Positions 34,339-42,551 of a stretch of 64,000 nt of DNA are shown piece after piece. The DNA is taken from NCBI RefSeq assembly GCF_012911935.1, contig NZ_JAAXLA010000011.1, positions 58,742-122,741 on the forward strand, read 5' to 3'. The position numbers and the translations under genes were made by a program. A model generated the notes under the pieces. The model ran no database searches and had not been told where the DNA came from. It was given only the letters and a program-made list of their open reading frames with translations. The stretch comes from Pseudonocardia acidicola (lineage in GTDB: Bacteria; Actinomycetota; Actinomycetes; Mycobacteriales; Pseudonocardiaceae). Within the stretch, counting starts at the first letter, position 1; each line of letters opens with the position of its first letter.

Positions 34339-34382
34339 GTCTAGTCGTCACGTCAGCCTGGGCCGCCACCCGAGTTGACGTC

Positions 34383-34433
34383 AGCGCCCCGGCGTAGCCG
34401 GGGCCATTTCCCCCCTCTGCCAGAAGGGGCGCT
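34383..34433 (+). promoter_or_regulatory. Alternative hairpins over the rep ribosome site
   Basis: AGCGCCCC (34383-34390) can pair with GGGGCGCT (34426-34433), which contains the Shine-Dalgarno-like AAGGGG before GTG 34439. The same CCCC can instead pair in a local hairpin CCCCGGC-GTA-GCCGGGG (34387-34403). The two structures exclude each other, so the leader could switch rep translation on or off. Confidence 0.5.
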
Positions 34434-34438
34434 TTCGC

Positions 34439-35869
34439 GTGTCCAAGATACCTCTTGGGCCGGACCTTTTGCGAGCCCGACACGGTTCGGCCCTGCTCGA
34501 CGCCGGCACCGGCTGGTGTGCCGAGTGCTACCGGGACGGCGCATTCGTCCTGGCTACCAGCCCCGACGGGATGCAATGCCTGCTCCACGGCACCGCGGGT
34601 GAGCACGGCCACAGCCCCGACGCGTTCGGTGTCAACAGGCCGCCAGTCGCGGCGAGACCGCTGCGCCGACCGCGCACGCCACGTGGTCGTGCGGCCCGCG
34701 TCGAGCCGCTTTCCCGCCCACCGACCCGGCCTGGGCACCCGCGGCTGCTCCCCCGCGCCGTGCGCCGCGAGCGGGACCGCTCCGCCGCCCGCGCGCTGGC
34801 CTACGGCCGAGAACGGGCCCGCCGGCGCGTCGACTCGGCACGCTGGGCGCCGCATCCGGGATGGCGGCAGTTCATCGAGACCGGCTGGCGGGTGCTCGTC
34901 GACCAGGCCGAGGCGCTCCGCCGCGTCGAGGAGCTCGTCGACGCCGAGGACTGGCGCAGCGACAAGCGGCACAGCTGGCTGCAGATCCTCCGCCGGCTCG
35001 TCCACTCCATGGACTGGACCACCGGCCTCGTCACCGGCGTCACCGCCGAGCGGCTCGGCACGGCCGGAAGCCGCGCCACCCGCACCGTTTCACGCGTCCT
35101 GGCGTGGGCGCGAGACATCGGCCTCGTCGTCGTCGTCGAGGCGGGAGCCTCCGCCGAGTTCCTCGGCTCCCGCACCAACCGCACCCCCAGCTATGCCCTC
35201 GTCACCAATGCCCCACTCCCCCAGCCCGCCAATCCATCACCCCAGCTCACCTGCCCTGTGGATCAAAGTGGCGACCTCCCCGAATCTCACGTAAGCACTA
35301 AGCCCTTGCAGGGCGGCAGACGGCCACGACCGGCTAGTCAATGTGTCATTGACTGGCCGGTTTTCCAGATCCCCGACTCCCCATCCGAGCGCACTGCCGC
35401 CGCCATCTGCCTGCTCAAACGAATGGGCCTAGACCCCCGGGGGGTATCCGAGGTGCCGCTGTGGCGCGCCCGGGCCCTGCTCAAACCCTGGTGGACCGCC
35501 GGCGCCTGCGTCGCCGGCATCCTCTACGCCCTCGACCACCACCCCGACCGACCCGACCACCACCGCGGGGACGCCCTGCGCGGCGCAGCTGACCCGCTTC
35601 GCGTCCTCGGGCATCGGCTCAAGCCGTGGAAGGGCCGCCTTCACCAGCTCCCCGCGGCGGTTGTCGGCCTCCGCGGTGACCACCTCCGGCTCACGGCCGA
35701 GGCTGCGGCCGCCCGGCGAGCCAAGGGCATTCCCTCCCCCGCCGCTTTCCTCCCGGCGCAGCAGCACAGCAGCGGCGCCGCCCGCGCAGCAGCGCGCGCC
35801 GCCGTTGCTGAACACCTCCGCCGGCTCCGCGACGCTCGCTCGGGTCGCCCCTCGCGGCCCGAGGCATGA
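34439..35869 (+). CDS. Plasmid replication initiator-like protein
   Basis: The 476-residue protein has an N-terminal Cys-containing segment (W-C-A-E-C-Y, C-L-L-H-G), an Arg-rich linker at about 75-130, and a winged-helix-like domain near 170-255. That domain includes V-S-R-V-L-A-W-A-R-D-I-G-L-V and F-L-G-S-R-T-N-R-T-P-S-Y-A-L-V, a pattern I associate with actinobacterial plasmid Rep proteins. The C-terminal part has an alpha-helical region ending in Ala/Arg-rich sequence. The context (hairpin leader, small DNA-binding gene upstream, par genes nearby) supports a replication role. The family assignment is from pattern only. Confidence 0.5.
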   Translation: MSKIPLGPDLLRARHGSALLDAGTGWCAECYRDGAFVLATSPDGMQCLLHGTAGEHGHSPDAFGVNRPPVAARPLRRPRTPRGRAARVEPLSRPPTRPGHPRLLPRAVRRERDRSAARALAYGRERARRRVDSARWAPHPGWRQFIETGWRVLVDQAEALRRVEELVDAEDWRSDKRHSWLQILRRLVHSMDWTTGLVTGVTAERLGTAGSRATRTVSRVLAWARDIGLVVVVEAGASAEFLGSRTNRTPSYALVTNAPLPQPANPSPQLTCPVDQSGDLPESHVSTKPLQGGRRPRPASQCVIDWPVFQIPDSPSERTAAAICLLKRMGLDPRGVSEVPLWRARALLKPWWTAGACVAGILYALDHHPDRPDHHRGDALRGAADPLRVLGHRLKPWKGRLHQLPAAVVGLRGDHLRLTAEAAAARRAKGIPSPAAFLPAQQHSSGAARAAARAAVAEHLRRLRDARSGRPSRPEA

Positions 35870-36196
35870 GCTCTGCGGATCGGGCTGGAGGGAGCTGCTG
35901 GCAGCCCACCGATCAGCCGGCGTGACCGCGCCCCCGAGACCCCATCCCTCAGGAAGCAACGGCGGCGCTCGCGGGCACTGGCTCGAGGAAGGCGATACAC
36001 AGCGGCACAGATCGGGACAACGCCACCGTCTCCCGGCCCGTGGGCATCGTCGGGGTCGGTTCGTCGCTGGCGTCGACCAGGGCGGCGAGGACCCGCCTTG
36101 TGCAGGCGGCAGGCCTTGACGGGGGAAACCGGCAACGTCGCACCCCCGGGACGTGCGATGATGAAGCAACGACGGACCGAAGGAGGTGAGCGCACC
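35870..36196. other. Intergenic region upstream of vapBC
   Basis: No gene recognised. The last 60 bases carry the promoter and ribosome site (GAAGGAGGTGAG) of the antitoxin gene. Confidence 0.4.
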
Positions 36197-36457
36197 ATGA
36201 GCATGCCGGCGCGGCACGACGACGTGCATGAGTTCGTTGTGGCACCCGAACTGGCCGAGGTCGCCGAGCGTCTGGGCCTACCGCTCCACACCGGCGATCG
36301 GGTGCGCTTCGAGGTCATCGAGGGCGGCCAGACCGACAGCGGCCCGACTCGACGCGAGCCGTGGCCGCCGGCCTGGGTTGGTTCCATCCAGACCGACGAG
36401 ACAGACCTCGGCACCCGAGCCCGCGAGATCATGAGGGCTGAGCACGCCGCCTCGTGA
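36197..36457 (+). CDS. VapB-type antitoxin
   Basis: The 86-residue protein lies immediately before and overlaps a PIN-domain toxin by 4 bases (GTGA). A strong AAGGAGGTGAG ribosome site precedes ATG 36197. Residues 8-45 (H-E-F-V-V-A-P-E-L-A-E-V-A-E-R-L-G) could form the dimerisation/DNA-binding part. The C-terminal tail (A-W-V-G-S-I-Q-T-D-E-T-D-L-G-T-R-A-R-E-I-M-R) resembles toxin-wrapping antitoxin tails. It should neutralise the toxin and repress the operon. Confidence 0.7.
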   Translation: MSMPARHDDVHEFVVAPELAEVAERLGLPLHTGDRVRFEVIEGGQTDSGPTRREPWPPAWVGSIQTDETDLGTRAREIMRAEHAAS

Positions 36458-36864
36458 TCATTGTCGACACCGGCCCGATCGTCGCGGCGGCATCGGCAAA
36501 AGACGCCGACCACGCCCGCTCCCTCGACGCCCTCGCTAACCTGCGAGAATCGCCCCTCATCTCGCCATTCGTGGTCACAGAGGTCTGCTACTTCCTCTCC
36601 ACCCGAGCGACCCCGGCCGCTGAGGCGGCGTTTCTGCGCTCACTCGTCGTTGGCACATTCCAGCTGGTCGACCTCACTCTCGCCGACCTCGAACGAGCAG
36701 CCGAGCTCGTCGAGCAGTACGCCGACCTCCCCCTCGGCGCCGCCGATGCCAGCGTGATCGCTCTGGCCGAACGGCTCGACGTCCGCACAGTGATGACCTT
36801 GGACCGGCGACACTTCTCGATCGTGCGCCCCCGGCACGTCGGCGCCTTCGAGCTGCTGCCGTAA
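36454..36864 (+). CDS. vapC: PIN-domain ribonuclease toxin (VapC)
   Basis: The 136-residue PIN domain has the acidic residues in order: Asp5 (I-V-D-T-G-P), Glu near 43 (V-V-T-E-V-C-Y), Asp near 98 (A-A-D-A-S-V-I-A-L-A-E) and Asp near 116 (T-L-D-R-R-H-F). The family cleaves RNA, often tRNA or rRNA, when its antitoxin is degraded. It overlaps the antitoxin gene and probably stabilises the plasmid. Confidence 0.9.
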   Translation: MIIVDTGPIVAAASAKDADHARSLDALANLRESPLISPFVVTEVCYFLSTRATPAAEAAFLRSLVVGTFQLVDLTLADLERAAELVEQYADLPLGAADASVIALAERLDVRTVMTLDRRHFSIVRPRHVGAFELLP

Positions 36865-37199
36865 GGGACCTGGGCAGGCGCCGCGTTGCGTGGATGCCGG
36901 GGGTTCGGCACGCCGCTCCGGCCGGCGGGATGCTTGCACCGCCAGGTCATCACCAGGCCCGGATAAGGGGGAAAGCGACCGCGCGTCGGCGCGACCGAAG
37001 CGACCTGGTAGTGACCGTCCCTTCGTCCGGCCACGACCGCGCGGGTCATTCCGCCTGCCGGCGGACCCAAGGACAACGCGGCGGCGCAGGTCCGCTGCGC
37101 AGATCTCCGGGCGAACGCCGTCTCCCCGGTGCTGAAGCAATCGCACCAGATTCATCCCGGGTGACCCTGCGCTCCCCCAGCCAGGACGAAGGTCGGGAG
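36865..37199. other. Convergent intergenic region, no gene seen
   Basis: This separates vapC (plus) from parB (minus). No supported reading frame or clear terminator hairpin was found. Confidence 0.4.
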
Positions 37200-37775
37200 T
37201 TACGGCCCGTCGAGCTGAAGCTCGACGACGGCGGTGATGAACTCGGACTTACTCGGACCGCCCAGCTCGGCACGCTTCCGCTCGAGCACGTCGATCTCCT
37301 GTTCGGTCAAACGGAGCTGAATCGCCGTCGGCTTCTCGACGTGGCGGCGGGGCGACCGGGGGCGAGGAGGGAGGCCGGAGTCATCGGCCGCAGGCGGCGG
37401 CCCGAACACGTCGGCGAGCCGCGTGTGCACCCGCCGGTAGGCGGCCAGGACCCACTCGGCATAGCTGGTGACGCCTGCGGCCTCCTTCAACCGATCGGCG
37501 AGCGGCCCGGGCAGATACACCGGGTAGGGGCGCTTGCGCCCGCCCGGGACGGGCGGCTTCGCCTTCCTGGGCTTGGGCCGCTCCGTGCTCTCCCGCACCG
37601 GCGTGGCGACCACCGCCTCGACGACCTCGGGCTCGCTGTTGGTCTCGCGTTCGGGCTCCGTGTCGGGGGCGCGGAGCGGGGCTGCCGGAGCGGTGCGACG
37701 CGGCGGGAGCGTGAGCCCGGCCGCGCGGGGCGTCGGGGCGGTCAGATTCGACAGGTCCCGGCGGTCGGCGGTCAT
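37200..37775 (-). CDS. parB: Partition protein ParB, RHH-like
   Basis: The 191-residue partner of ParA overlaps it by ATGA at 37772-37775. The first 80 residues are Pro/Glu-rich and probably disordered. A middle helical domain spans about 82-120 (Y-P-V-Y-L-P-G-P-L-A-D-R-L-K-E-A-A-G-V-T). The C-terminus (A-I-Q-L-R-L-T-E-Q-E-I-D-V-L-E-R-K-R ... S-K-S-E-F-I-T-A-V-V) has the strand-helix-helix order of RHH centromere-binding proteins. It is not a ParB/Spo0J-type protein. Its likely target is the array at 38699-39425. Confidence 0.6.
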   Translation of the reverse strand: MTADRRDLSNLTAPTPRAAGLTLPPRRTAPAAPLRAPDTEPERETNSEPEVVEAVVATPVRESTERPKPRKAKPPVPGGRKRPYPVYLPGPLADRLKEAAGVTSYAEWVLAAYRRVHTRLADVFGPPPAADDSGLPPRPRSPRRHVEKPTAIQLRLTEQEIDVLERKRAELGGPSKSEFITAVVELQLDGP

Positions 37776-38695
37776 GCCGTCACCCCCGACATCGCTGCGA
37801 TCCGGGTGGTGACTTCCTGCGCGAGGGCTGCGTAATCCTCGGCGAGGCCCGAGGCGGAGGCGGCAAGACGGGGGGCGCCGCCGTCGTCGTCGGCGCGGTG
37901 TTTCCCACCCGCGCGGCGGGATCGCAGTGCCGCGAGCCGCGTCTTCTGCGCCTGGGGTAGCTCGGCCTCGATCTCGTGGACGAGCCGGCCGAGGTCGCGG
38001 GTGTTCACCGCAGCGCCCTCGACGTGACGGATCCGGGCATCGAACACGAGGTCCGCAGTGCCCAGGTCGCGGGCCACCGCGGCGCGGGCGTCCTGCGCGA
38101 TCCGCTTGGCGCTGGCCCCGATCCCGAACAAAACGACCCCGAGCAGCTGCAGGTCCGGGTTCGTGGTGGCGCGGACGGCGCCGAACAGCTCGGCGACCTT
38201 GACCAGGCCGTCGAGGCTGGCGGAGTCGGACTTGGTGGGAATGAGCGCGAACTCCGCGGCCGTCAACGCCATCTGCTGCAGCTGCTGCTCACCGGGGGGG
38301 CAGTCGATGAGCAGCAGATCGTAGTTCTCGGCGATCGGGGCCACGGCGTCGCGGACGGCGGTGGCGGTGGCGACCCCGCGGGCGGTGCGCGAGTGGAGTG
38401 CGCCGACCATCTCCGCGATCCGCCCTCCCCCGCACACGACGTCGAGGCCGTCGCGGACCCCGGTGACGGGCCGGAGCTGCTGGCCGGTGGTGACGGCGGA
38501 GAACAGCGCGAGGCCGTCATCGTTTTCCGGGGTGTTCTTGTAGCCGAGATCGCGGGCGAGGTTGCCCTGCGGGTCGAGGTCGATGGCGAGGACCCGGTAT
38601 CCGGCCGCGGCGATAAGCCCGGACAGGTTCGCGGTGAGCGAGGTCTTCCCGACCCCGCCCTTCCCGTTGATGACGGCGACGGCGCGAGACAGCAT
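37772..38695 (-). CDS. parA: Partition ATPase ParA
   Basis: The 307-residue deviant Walker ATPase has K-G-G-V-G-K-T near residue 12, Walker A' D-L-D-P-Q-G-N, and Walker B L-L-L-I-D-C-P-P-G. It lacks the N-terminal HTH of type Ia ParA, which fits type Ib systems where a small RHH ParB does the repression. ATG 38695 follows GGGAG; the frame is open to 38983 but that part lies in the repeat array. It segregates the replicon together with the ParB at 37200. Confidence 0.92.
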   Translation of the reverse strand: MLSRAVAVINGKGGVGKTSLTANLSGLIAAAGYRVLAIDLDPQGNLARDLGYKNTPENDDGLALFSAVTTGQQLRPVTGVRDGLDVVCGGGRIAEMVGALHSRTARGVATATAVRDAVAPIAENYDLLLIDCPPGEQQLQQMALTAAEFALIPTKSDSASLDGLVKVAELFGAVRATTNPDLQLLGVVLFGIGASAKRIAQDARAAVARDLGTADLVFDARIRHVEGAAVNTRDLGRLVHEIEAELPQAQKTRLAALRSRRAGGKHRADDDGGAPRLAASASGLAEDYAALAQEVTTRIAAMSGVTA

Positions 38696-38698
38696 CGA

Positions 38699-39425
38699 GC
38701 GTGCTCCCTGCCTGTTGAGTGCTGGTTGAGTGCTGAGCGCAGGCATCCCAGCTGCGGGCCGGGCGCGTGCGTGGTGCGCGGTGATTGCGGGAGGCCAGTA
38801 GATCACGTGCGTGGAGCCTGCCGGTGACCTGCCCTCTGTCGGCGTGTCGCAGGCATGGTGTCTGCGATAAACGTGCTGATCACAGGCATTTCGCCTGCGG
38901 GCCACCCGCGCACATGGTGCGGTGCACCTGCTGGGGACCCGTGGGTCACATGCATCAAGGCTGCTGGTGACCCGCCTCCTCACTGCTGGTCACAGGCATG
39001 GTGCCTGCGACCCGCAGCCTGAGCACATGCGGGCGAACTGCGCGTCGAGTGCTGGTGGCATGCGGGATACACGCAGATGACTCGTGTGTCACATGCGTGG
39101 TGACTGCGGTGGTCAAGCGGCCTATCCGCGTACTGCATGCAGGGCGACCGCCGCAAGCCAGCGGATAGCAGGCATGAAAAGAGCGTATTACTTGCTTAAA
39201 AGATGCGAGGAACATGCAGATAACCAGTATGACAAGTGCGTGAAGCAGGCGATCAGTGTGCTGTCAAACTACGTGGCACGTGCGTTGCAGATGCTGACTA
39301 CATGCAGAGGGCATGCGGTCCTCAGACGTGTCCTTTGCGTGCAGGGTGCGTGCAGGCTGCGGGTAGCAAGCTTGAGGCGCGCGTGCAGCGTGCGTGTACT
39401 GAGCGTGCCGCGGGAGTGAATCACG
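38699..39425. repeat. About 65-unit array of 11-bp phased repeats upstream of parA (candidate centromere)
   Basis: From 38699 a GC dinucleotide recurs every 11 bases with almost no slippage through about 39403. By my count about 58 of 65 consecutive positions are exactly GC, and most exceptions are GT or AC. The loose unit consensus is GCGTGnnnCAT. Better-conserved units group into 22-base palindromic motifs, such as CAGGCA-TGG-TGCCTG at 38993-39007, and near copies at 38846, 38879, 38945 and 39088. The region is non-coding. An AT-rich patch at about 39175-39225 lies inside. The position beside parA suggests ParB binding sites or a replication origin. Confidence 0.85.
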
Positions 39426-39693
39426 CCCAGAAGGGCGGCCGGGCGGGAGCAGGAACCGCAGCGGGTCGCTTTCAGGCCCCTAGTTTGGCCGGAGGCGGCC
39501 GGGATGATCTTCGGTAGGGGATGGGGGCAGGGTGGGCCCCGGGATGCCGCAGAGAGCGAATCAGGGCCTGCGCCAGGTGTGCCCGGGTGAGCGCTGATCG
39601 CCGGGTCTCCACCGTCGGTGTCGTCGAGATCATCGACTCACGCGACGACGCCACGCAACACGGCCGGCGAGGGGGCCGGTGCGAGGCGGGACG

Positions 39694-39900
39694 CTAGTGG
39701 CCGGACGCGTCCTCCAGCGCCCGCAGCCAGATGCCGTTCTTGGTCGGCACGAGCCCCAGATCGCGGGGGTCCGCACAGATCCCGCCGCTGCGGTGCGCGT
39801 CCCACAAGGCGGCGTCGTCGAAGACTCCGCCGCACCCGCCGGTCCGGTGGCAGCAGTGCGCCCGCTCGACCCCGACCCACGAGGAGCCGCAGCACGACAT
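39694..39900 (-). CDS. FDXHR-type small zinc-binding protein
   Basis: A short protein with paired cysteines (C-C-G-S-S-W, C-C-H-R-T-G-G-C-G) followed by F-D-D-A-A-L-W-D-A-H-R-x4-C and G-L-V-P-T-K-N-G-I-W. This matches the F-D-x-H-R zinc-binding pattern seen in actinobacterial phage and plasmid genes. ATG 39900 gives 68 residues; an in-frame start at 39981 would give 95. The function is unknown. The 39426-39693 stretch between the array and this gene holds nothing I can identify. Confidence 0.6.
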   Translation of the reverse strand: MSCCGSSWVGVERAHCCHRTGGCGGVFDDAALWDAHRSGGICADPRDLGLVPTKNGIWLRALEDASGH

Positions 39901-40136
39901 CCGCAGCAGCTGCACGGCCGCAGCGTAATCATCGGCGGGGACCCGCCCGGGAGAAGCCAGCCCCGCCGCGCCGCCCGGCACCGTATCCCTAGTCCTGCAT
40001 CGCGATAGGGCGAGAAACCGATCCGGGATCCACCCTCAACCCCCGCGGTGCACGGATCGGCTCCTCGCCCCCGGCCCCGGCCCGGCGCTGCTGTTGGGCT
40101 GCTGTCCGTCCGCGGGGCGTGCGTAGCGGATGGCGG

Positions 40137-41300
40137 TCACAGCCCGAGGCGGGCGGTCGGGTTGTCGGTCCACACCGAGCCCTCCTCGATGTAGCCGCGC
40201 ATCGCCGAGCTCGAGCGCCACCGGCCGTGCCGCATGATGGCCAGCTCGGAGGCCCCGTTGGCGTAGCCGGTGGTGGCGAACCCGCGGCGCAGCGAATGCC
40301 CGGCCCAGTGCCCCGGCAGTCCGGCCGCGTCCGCCCGGCGGGCGATGATCCGGGCGATCGCCCGATCCGACAGCCCCCGCTGCCCCAGCCGGCCGTGCCG
40401 ATCCACTGCCACAAACGCGGCCGCGCCAGGCAGATCTCGCGGCGGCAGAAGAAGGGGATCGGCGGGATCCGTGGCCGCCGAACCGGAACCGGGCCCGGCG
40501 GAGGGGTGGGCTGCCCGGCCGGCGGCGGCTTCCCCCCGGTGGAGCAGCCAGGACCGCCAGGCGCGGACCGGGCAGCTCGCGGGGTGGGCGCCGTAGGCCA
40601 GCCCGCGGGTGGTGCCGACCGCGTCGGGGTCGGTCTTGGAGCGGACGATGAACACCCGCAGGCCCTCGTGGTCCTCGACCAGGTCGGCCACGGTGAGCGC
40701 GGCGAGCTCGGAGCGGCGCAGCGCGCCGGCGAAGCCGATCAGCAGCAGGGCGCGGTCGCGGACGTCGGCCAACCGGTCCGGATCGAGGGTGGCCAGGATG
40801 GCCCGCACAGCGTCGAGGCGGGCCGGGGCCACCCGGGCGGGGCGGGTGCCGTGCCTGCGCCGGATCCCGGCCAGGACCGTCTTGACCTGCTGGTCACGGG
40901 TGGGCGATGGATAGCCGGCCAGGTCGTGCGCGGCCGCGATCGCCGAACACCGGCGGGCTAGGGTGGCCGGCCGGTGGGTCGCTGCCAAATCGGCCAGGTA
41001 CCGGGCCAGCGTCGCCGGACTGGCCGGCAGCGCCGCGACCGGCGGGGCCTGGGCGGCGCACCAGCGCTCGAAATGCGCCACATCGCCGCGGTAGGCCCGC
41101 CACGTGTTGGCGGCGCGGGAGGCGGCGGCGTAGCCGCCCACCGCCTGGTCCAGGTCGCGCGGGTGCTGCACGCGGCGCTCGCCGCCCGCGATGACGGCCA
41201 GGGCATGTCCCGGCGGTGGGCCTGCCGCGGCCGCGACTTCGGCATCGGCCGATGGGGGAGCGGGGGAGGGCTCGGGAGCGGCGTCCGACGCGGTGCTCAC
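40137..41300 (-). CDS. Tyrosine recombinase/integrase
   Basis: The 387-residue recombinase has a SAM-like core-binding domain (W-R-A-Y-R-G-D-V-A-H-F-E-R-W, about 67-80). The catalytic domain shows Arg in A-L-R-R-S-E-L-A-A-L, H-S-L-R-R-G with His and Arg, H-G-R-W with His/Trp, and nucleophile Tyr in M-R-G-Y-I-E-E. All five signature residues are present. Its start lies 126 bases from a 25-base palindromic site (41426-41450) with the geometry of a recombinase core. It could resolve plasmid multimers or integrate the element. Confidence 0.9.
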   Translation of the reverse strand: MSTASDAAPEPSPAPPSADAEVAAAAGPPPGHALAVIAGGERRVQHPRDLDQAVGGYAAASRAANTWRAYRGDVAHFERWCAAQAPPVAALPASPATLARYLADLAATHRPATLARRCSAIAAAHDLAGYPSPTRDQQVKTVLAGIRRRHGTRPARVAPARLDAVRAILATLDPDRLADVRDRALLLIGFAGALRRSELAALTVADLVEDHEGLRVFIVRSKTDPDAVGTTRGLAYGAHPASCPVRAWRSWLLHRGEAAAGRAAHPSAGPGSGSAATDPADPLLLPPRDLPGAAAFVAVDRHGRLGQRGLSDRAIARIIARRADAAGLPGHWAGHSLRRGFATTGYANGASELAIMRHGRWRSSSAMRGYIEEGSVWTDNPTARLGL

Positions 41301-41425
41301 CGAGCGACCCCGAGCGTCTGGCCGGGTCCGCCGGTGCTCGATTCCCCCCAGTGATGGCTGCAGTTATGACAGCACCCGCGCACCCGTCCCGCCTTCCCTA
41401 TAGGGCCCGCCCGGCCTGATCTTGA

Positions 41426-41450
41426 GCCCGATAATCGAACTTTATCGGGC
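41426..41450. promoter_or_regulatory. 25-base palindrome, candidate recombination core site
   Basis: Perfect 9-base arms GCCCGATAA (41426-41434) and TTATCGGGC (41442-41450) flank a 7-base spacer TCGAACT. The arm and spacer lengths match tyrosine-recombinase crossover sites, and a recombinase gene starts 126 bases away. An operator function for either divergent gene is the alternative. Confidence 0.5.
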
Positions 41451-41547
41451 CCCAGATGGATCATCGGCGGGTCCCCGGGCCGCGGCCCAGCGTGTCACCA
41501 CAGTGGCCCAAATCTGTCCGGTTCAGCGTGTGTGAAAATCTCACGCG

Positions 41548-42330
41548 ATGGCCACCCCGCCGCGGATCACCGACGCCGAGCTTGCCGCGGCCCTTGAAAG
41601 GATCGCGCGGCGGCACGCCCGGATCGACGATCCGCGCAGGTCAGCGATGGGGTCGGAACCACGCGACGTGCTCGACTACCTCGCCGCCCGCGGCGCCGCG
41701 GGGATTCCGCGCTGGGTCGCGGCCGCGGACACCGCGGACGCCCTGGTGTTGCACACCTGGTGCTGGTGGGACGAGCGCCGCCGGGAGCACCGGCTGCTGC
41801 GCACCGGCCGCAATCTCGGGCTGTCGCTGGCCGAGCTCGGCGCCCCGCTGGGCATCACCACCCGCCGCGGCACCCAGGACCGGCTCGACCGCCTCGACGC
41901 GCTCTTGAAGTACGACCGGCCCGACGAACAACTCACCCGCACCGCCCGCCGCGAGCACCACAACCGCGACGCCCGCCAGGTCTGGATCGACGAGCACCGC
42001 GACGAGGTGTGCGCGGTCCTCGCGGGCTTCCTCGCACAGGCCCGCCGGTTCCTCGACCACGGTTCACCGACCGACCGCGAGGCGGCCGCCGACGCAGCGC
42101 TGGGCGCCGGCGACGACCCGCCGTTCGCCGGACCGGGGGAGTGGCTCGATGAGCTCGCTGCCGACTACGCCGGCGACGCCATCACTCCGGCCACTCTGGC
42201 GGTCGCTGGCCTCGCCGCCGCCGAGCTGCGCGCCGCGCCCGCGGTGCTGGCGCTGGATCAGCGGCACCGGCTGCACGCCGCGCTCCGCGAGATCGAGGCG
42301 CTGCGTGCCCGGTACGCGGGGGCGGTATAA
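41548..42330 (+). CDS. Conserved plasmid protein of unknown function
   Basis: The 260-residue protein, divergent from the recombinase, has G-S-E-P-R-D-V-L-D-Y-L-A-A-R near 35-48. It also has an HTH-like L-G-L-S-L-A-E-L-G-A-P-L-G-I-T-T-R-R-G-T-Q-D near 90-111, which could bind DNA. The sequence is rich in Ala, Arg and Asp, and no membrane segment is seen. Such proteins occur beside integrases in actinobacterial elements (from memory). An imperfect dyad (GCGTGTGTGA ... TCTCACGC) lies directly before the ATG and could be an autorepression site. Confidence 0.6.
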   Translation: MATPPRITDAELAAALERIARRHARIDDPRRSAMGSEPRDVLDYLAARGAAGIPRWVAAADTADALVLHTWCWWDERRREHRLLRTGRNLGLSLAELGAPLGITTRRGTQDRLDRLDALLKYDRPDEQLTRTARREHHNRDARQVWIDEHRDEVCAVLAGFLAQARRFLDHGSPTDREAAADAALGAGDDPPFAGPGEWLDELAADYAGDAITPATLAVAGLAAAELRAAPAVLALDQRHRLHAALREIEALRARYAGAV

Positions 42331-42551
42331 CCGCGACCGCCGCAGCAAGCAGCTTGAGCGTGGCGCCGTCGTTGAAGCCGGCGGCCAACCATCGGCCAGC
42401 CGCGTCACGAACCCCTGGGCGGTACAGCTACATGAGGAATCGGTCGAGCGTCTTGATGATGTTGTAGGCGACGCGCAGCGTGGGGATCTCGGCGGGCCGG
42501 ACCCTCCGGGGGCCGGGCTCCGCCCGGACCCGGCCTCGCTCGGAGAGCCCC
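42331..42551. other. Short region between genes
   Basis: No gene is supported. The reverse strand ends a frame with I-P-T-L-R-V-A-Y-N-I-I-K-T-L-D-R-F-L, which is AT-richer than its neighbours and may be a fragment. Confidence 0.25.

Noticed and set aside
38740..39180. CRISPR array
   Set aside because: Units are degenerate and phased at 11, 33 or 44 bp with no conserved repeat plus unique spacers, and no cas genes are present.
39084..39419. 111-codon frame inside the phased array
   Set aside because: The sequence is constrained at an 11-bp period, which is not a multiple of three, so the frame is fortuitous.
41300..41547. tRNA attachment site for the recombinase
   Set aside because: No tRNA-like fold or TTCGA-loop sequence seen; only the 25-base palindrome stands out.
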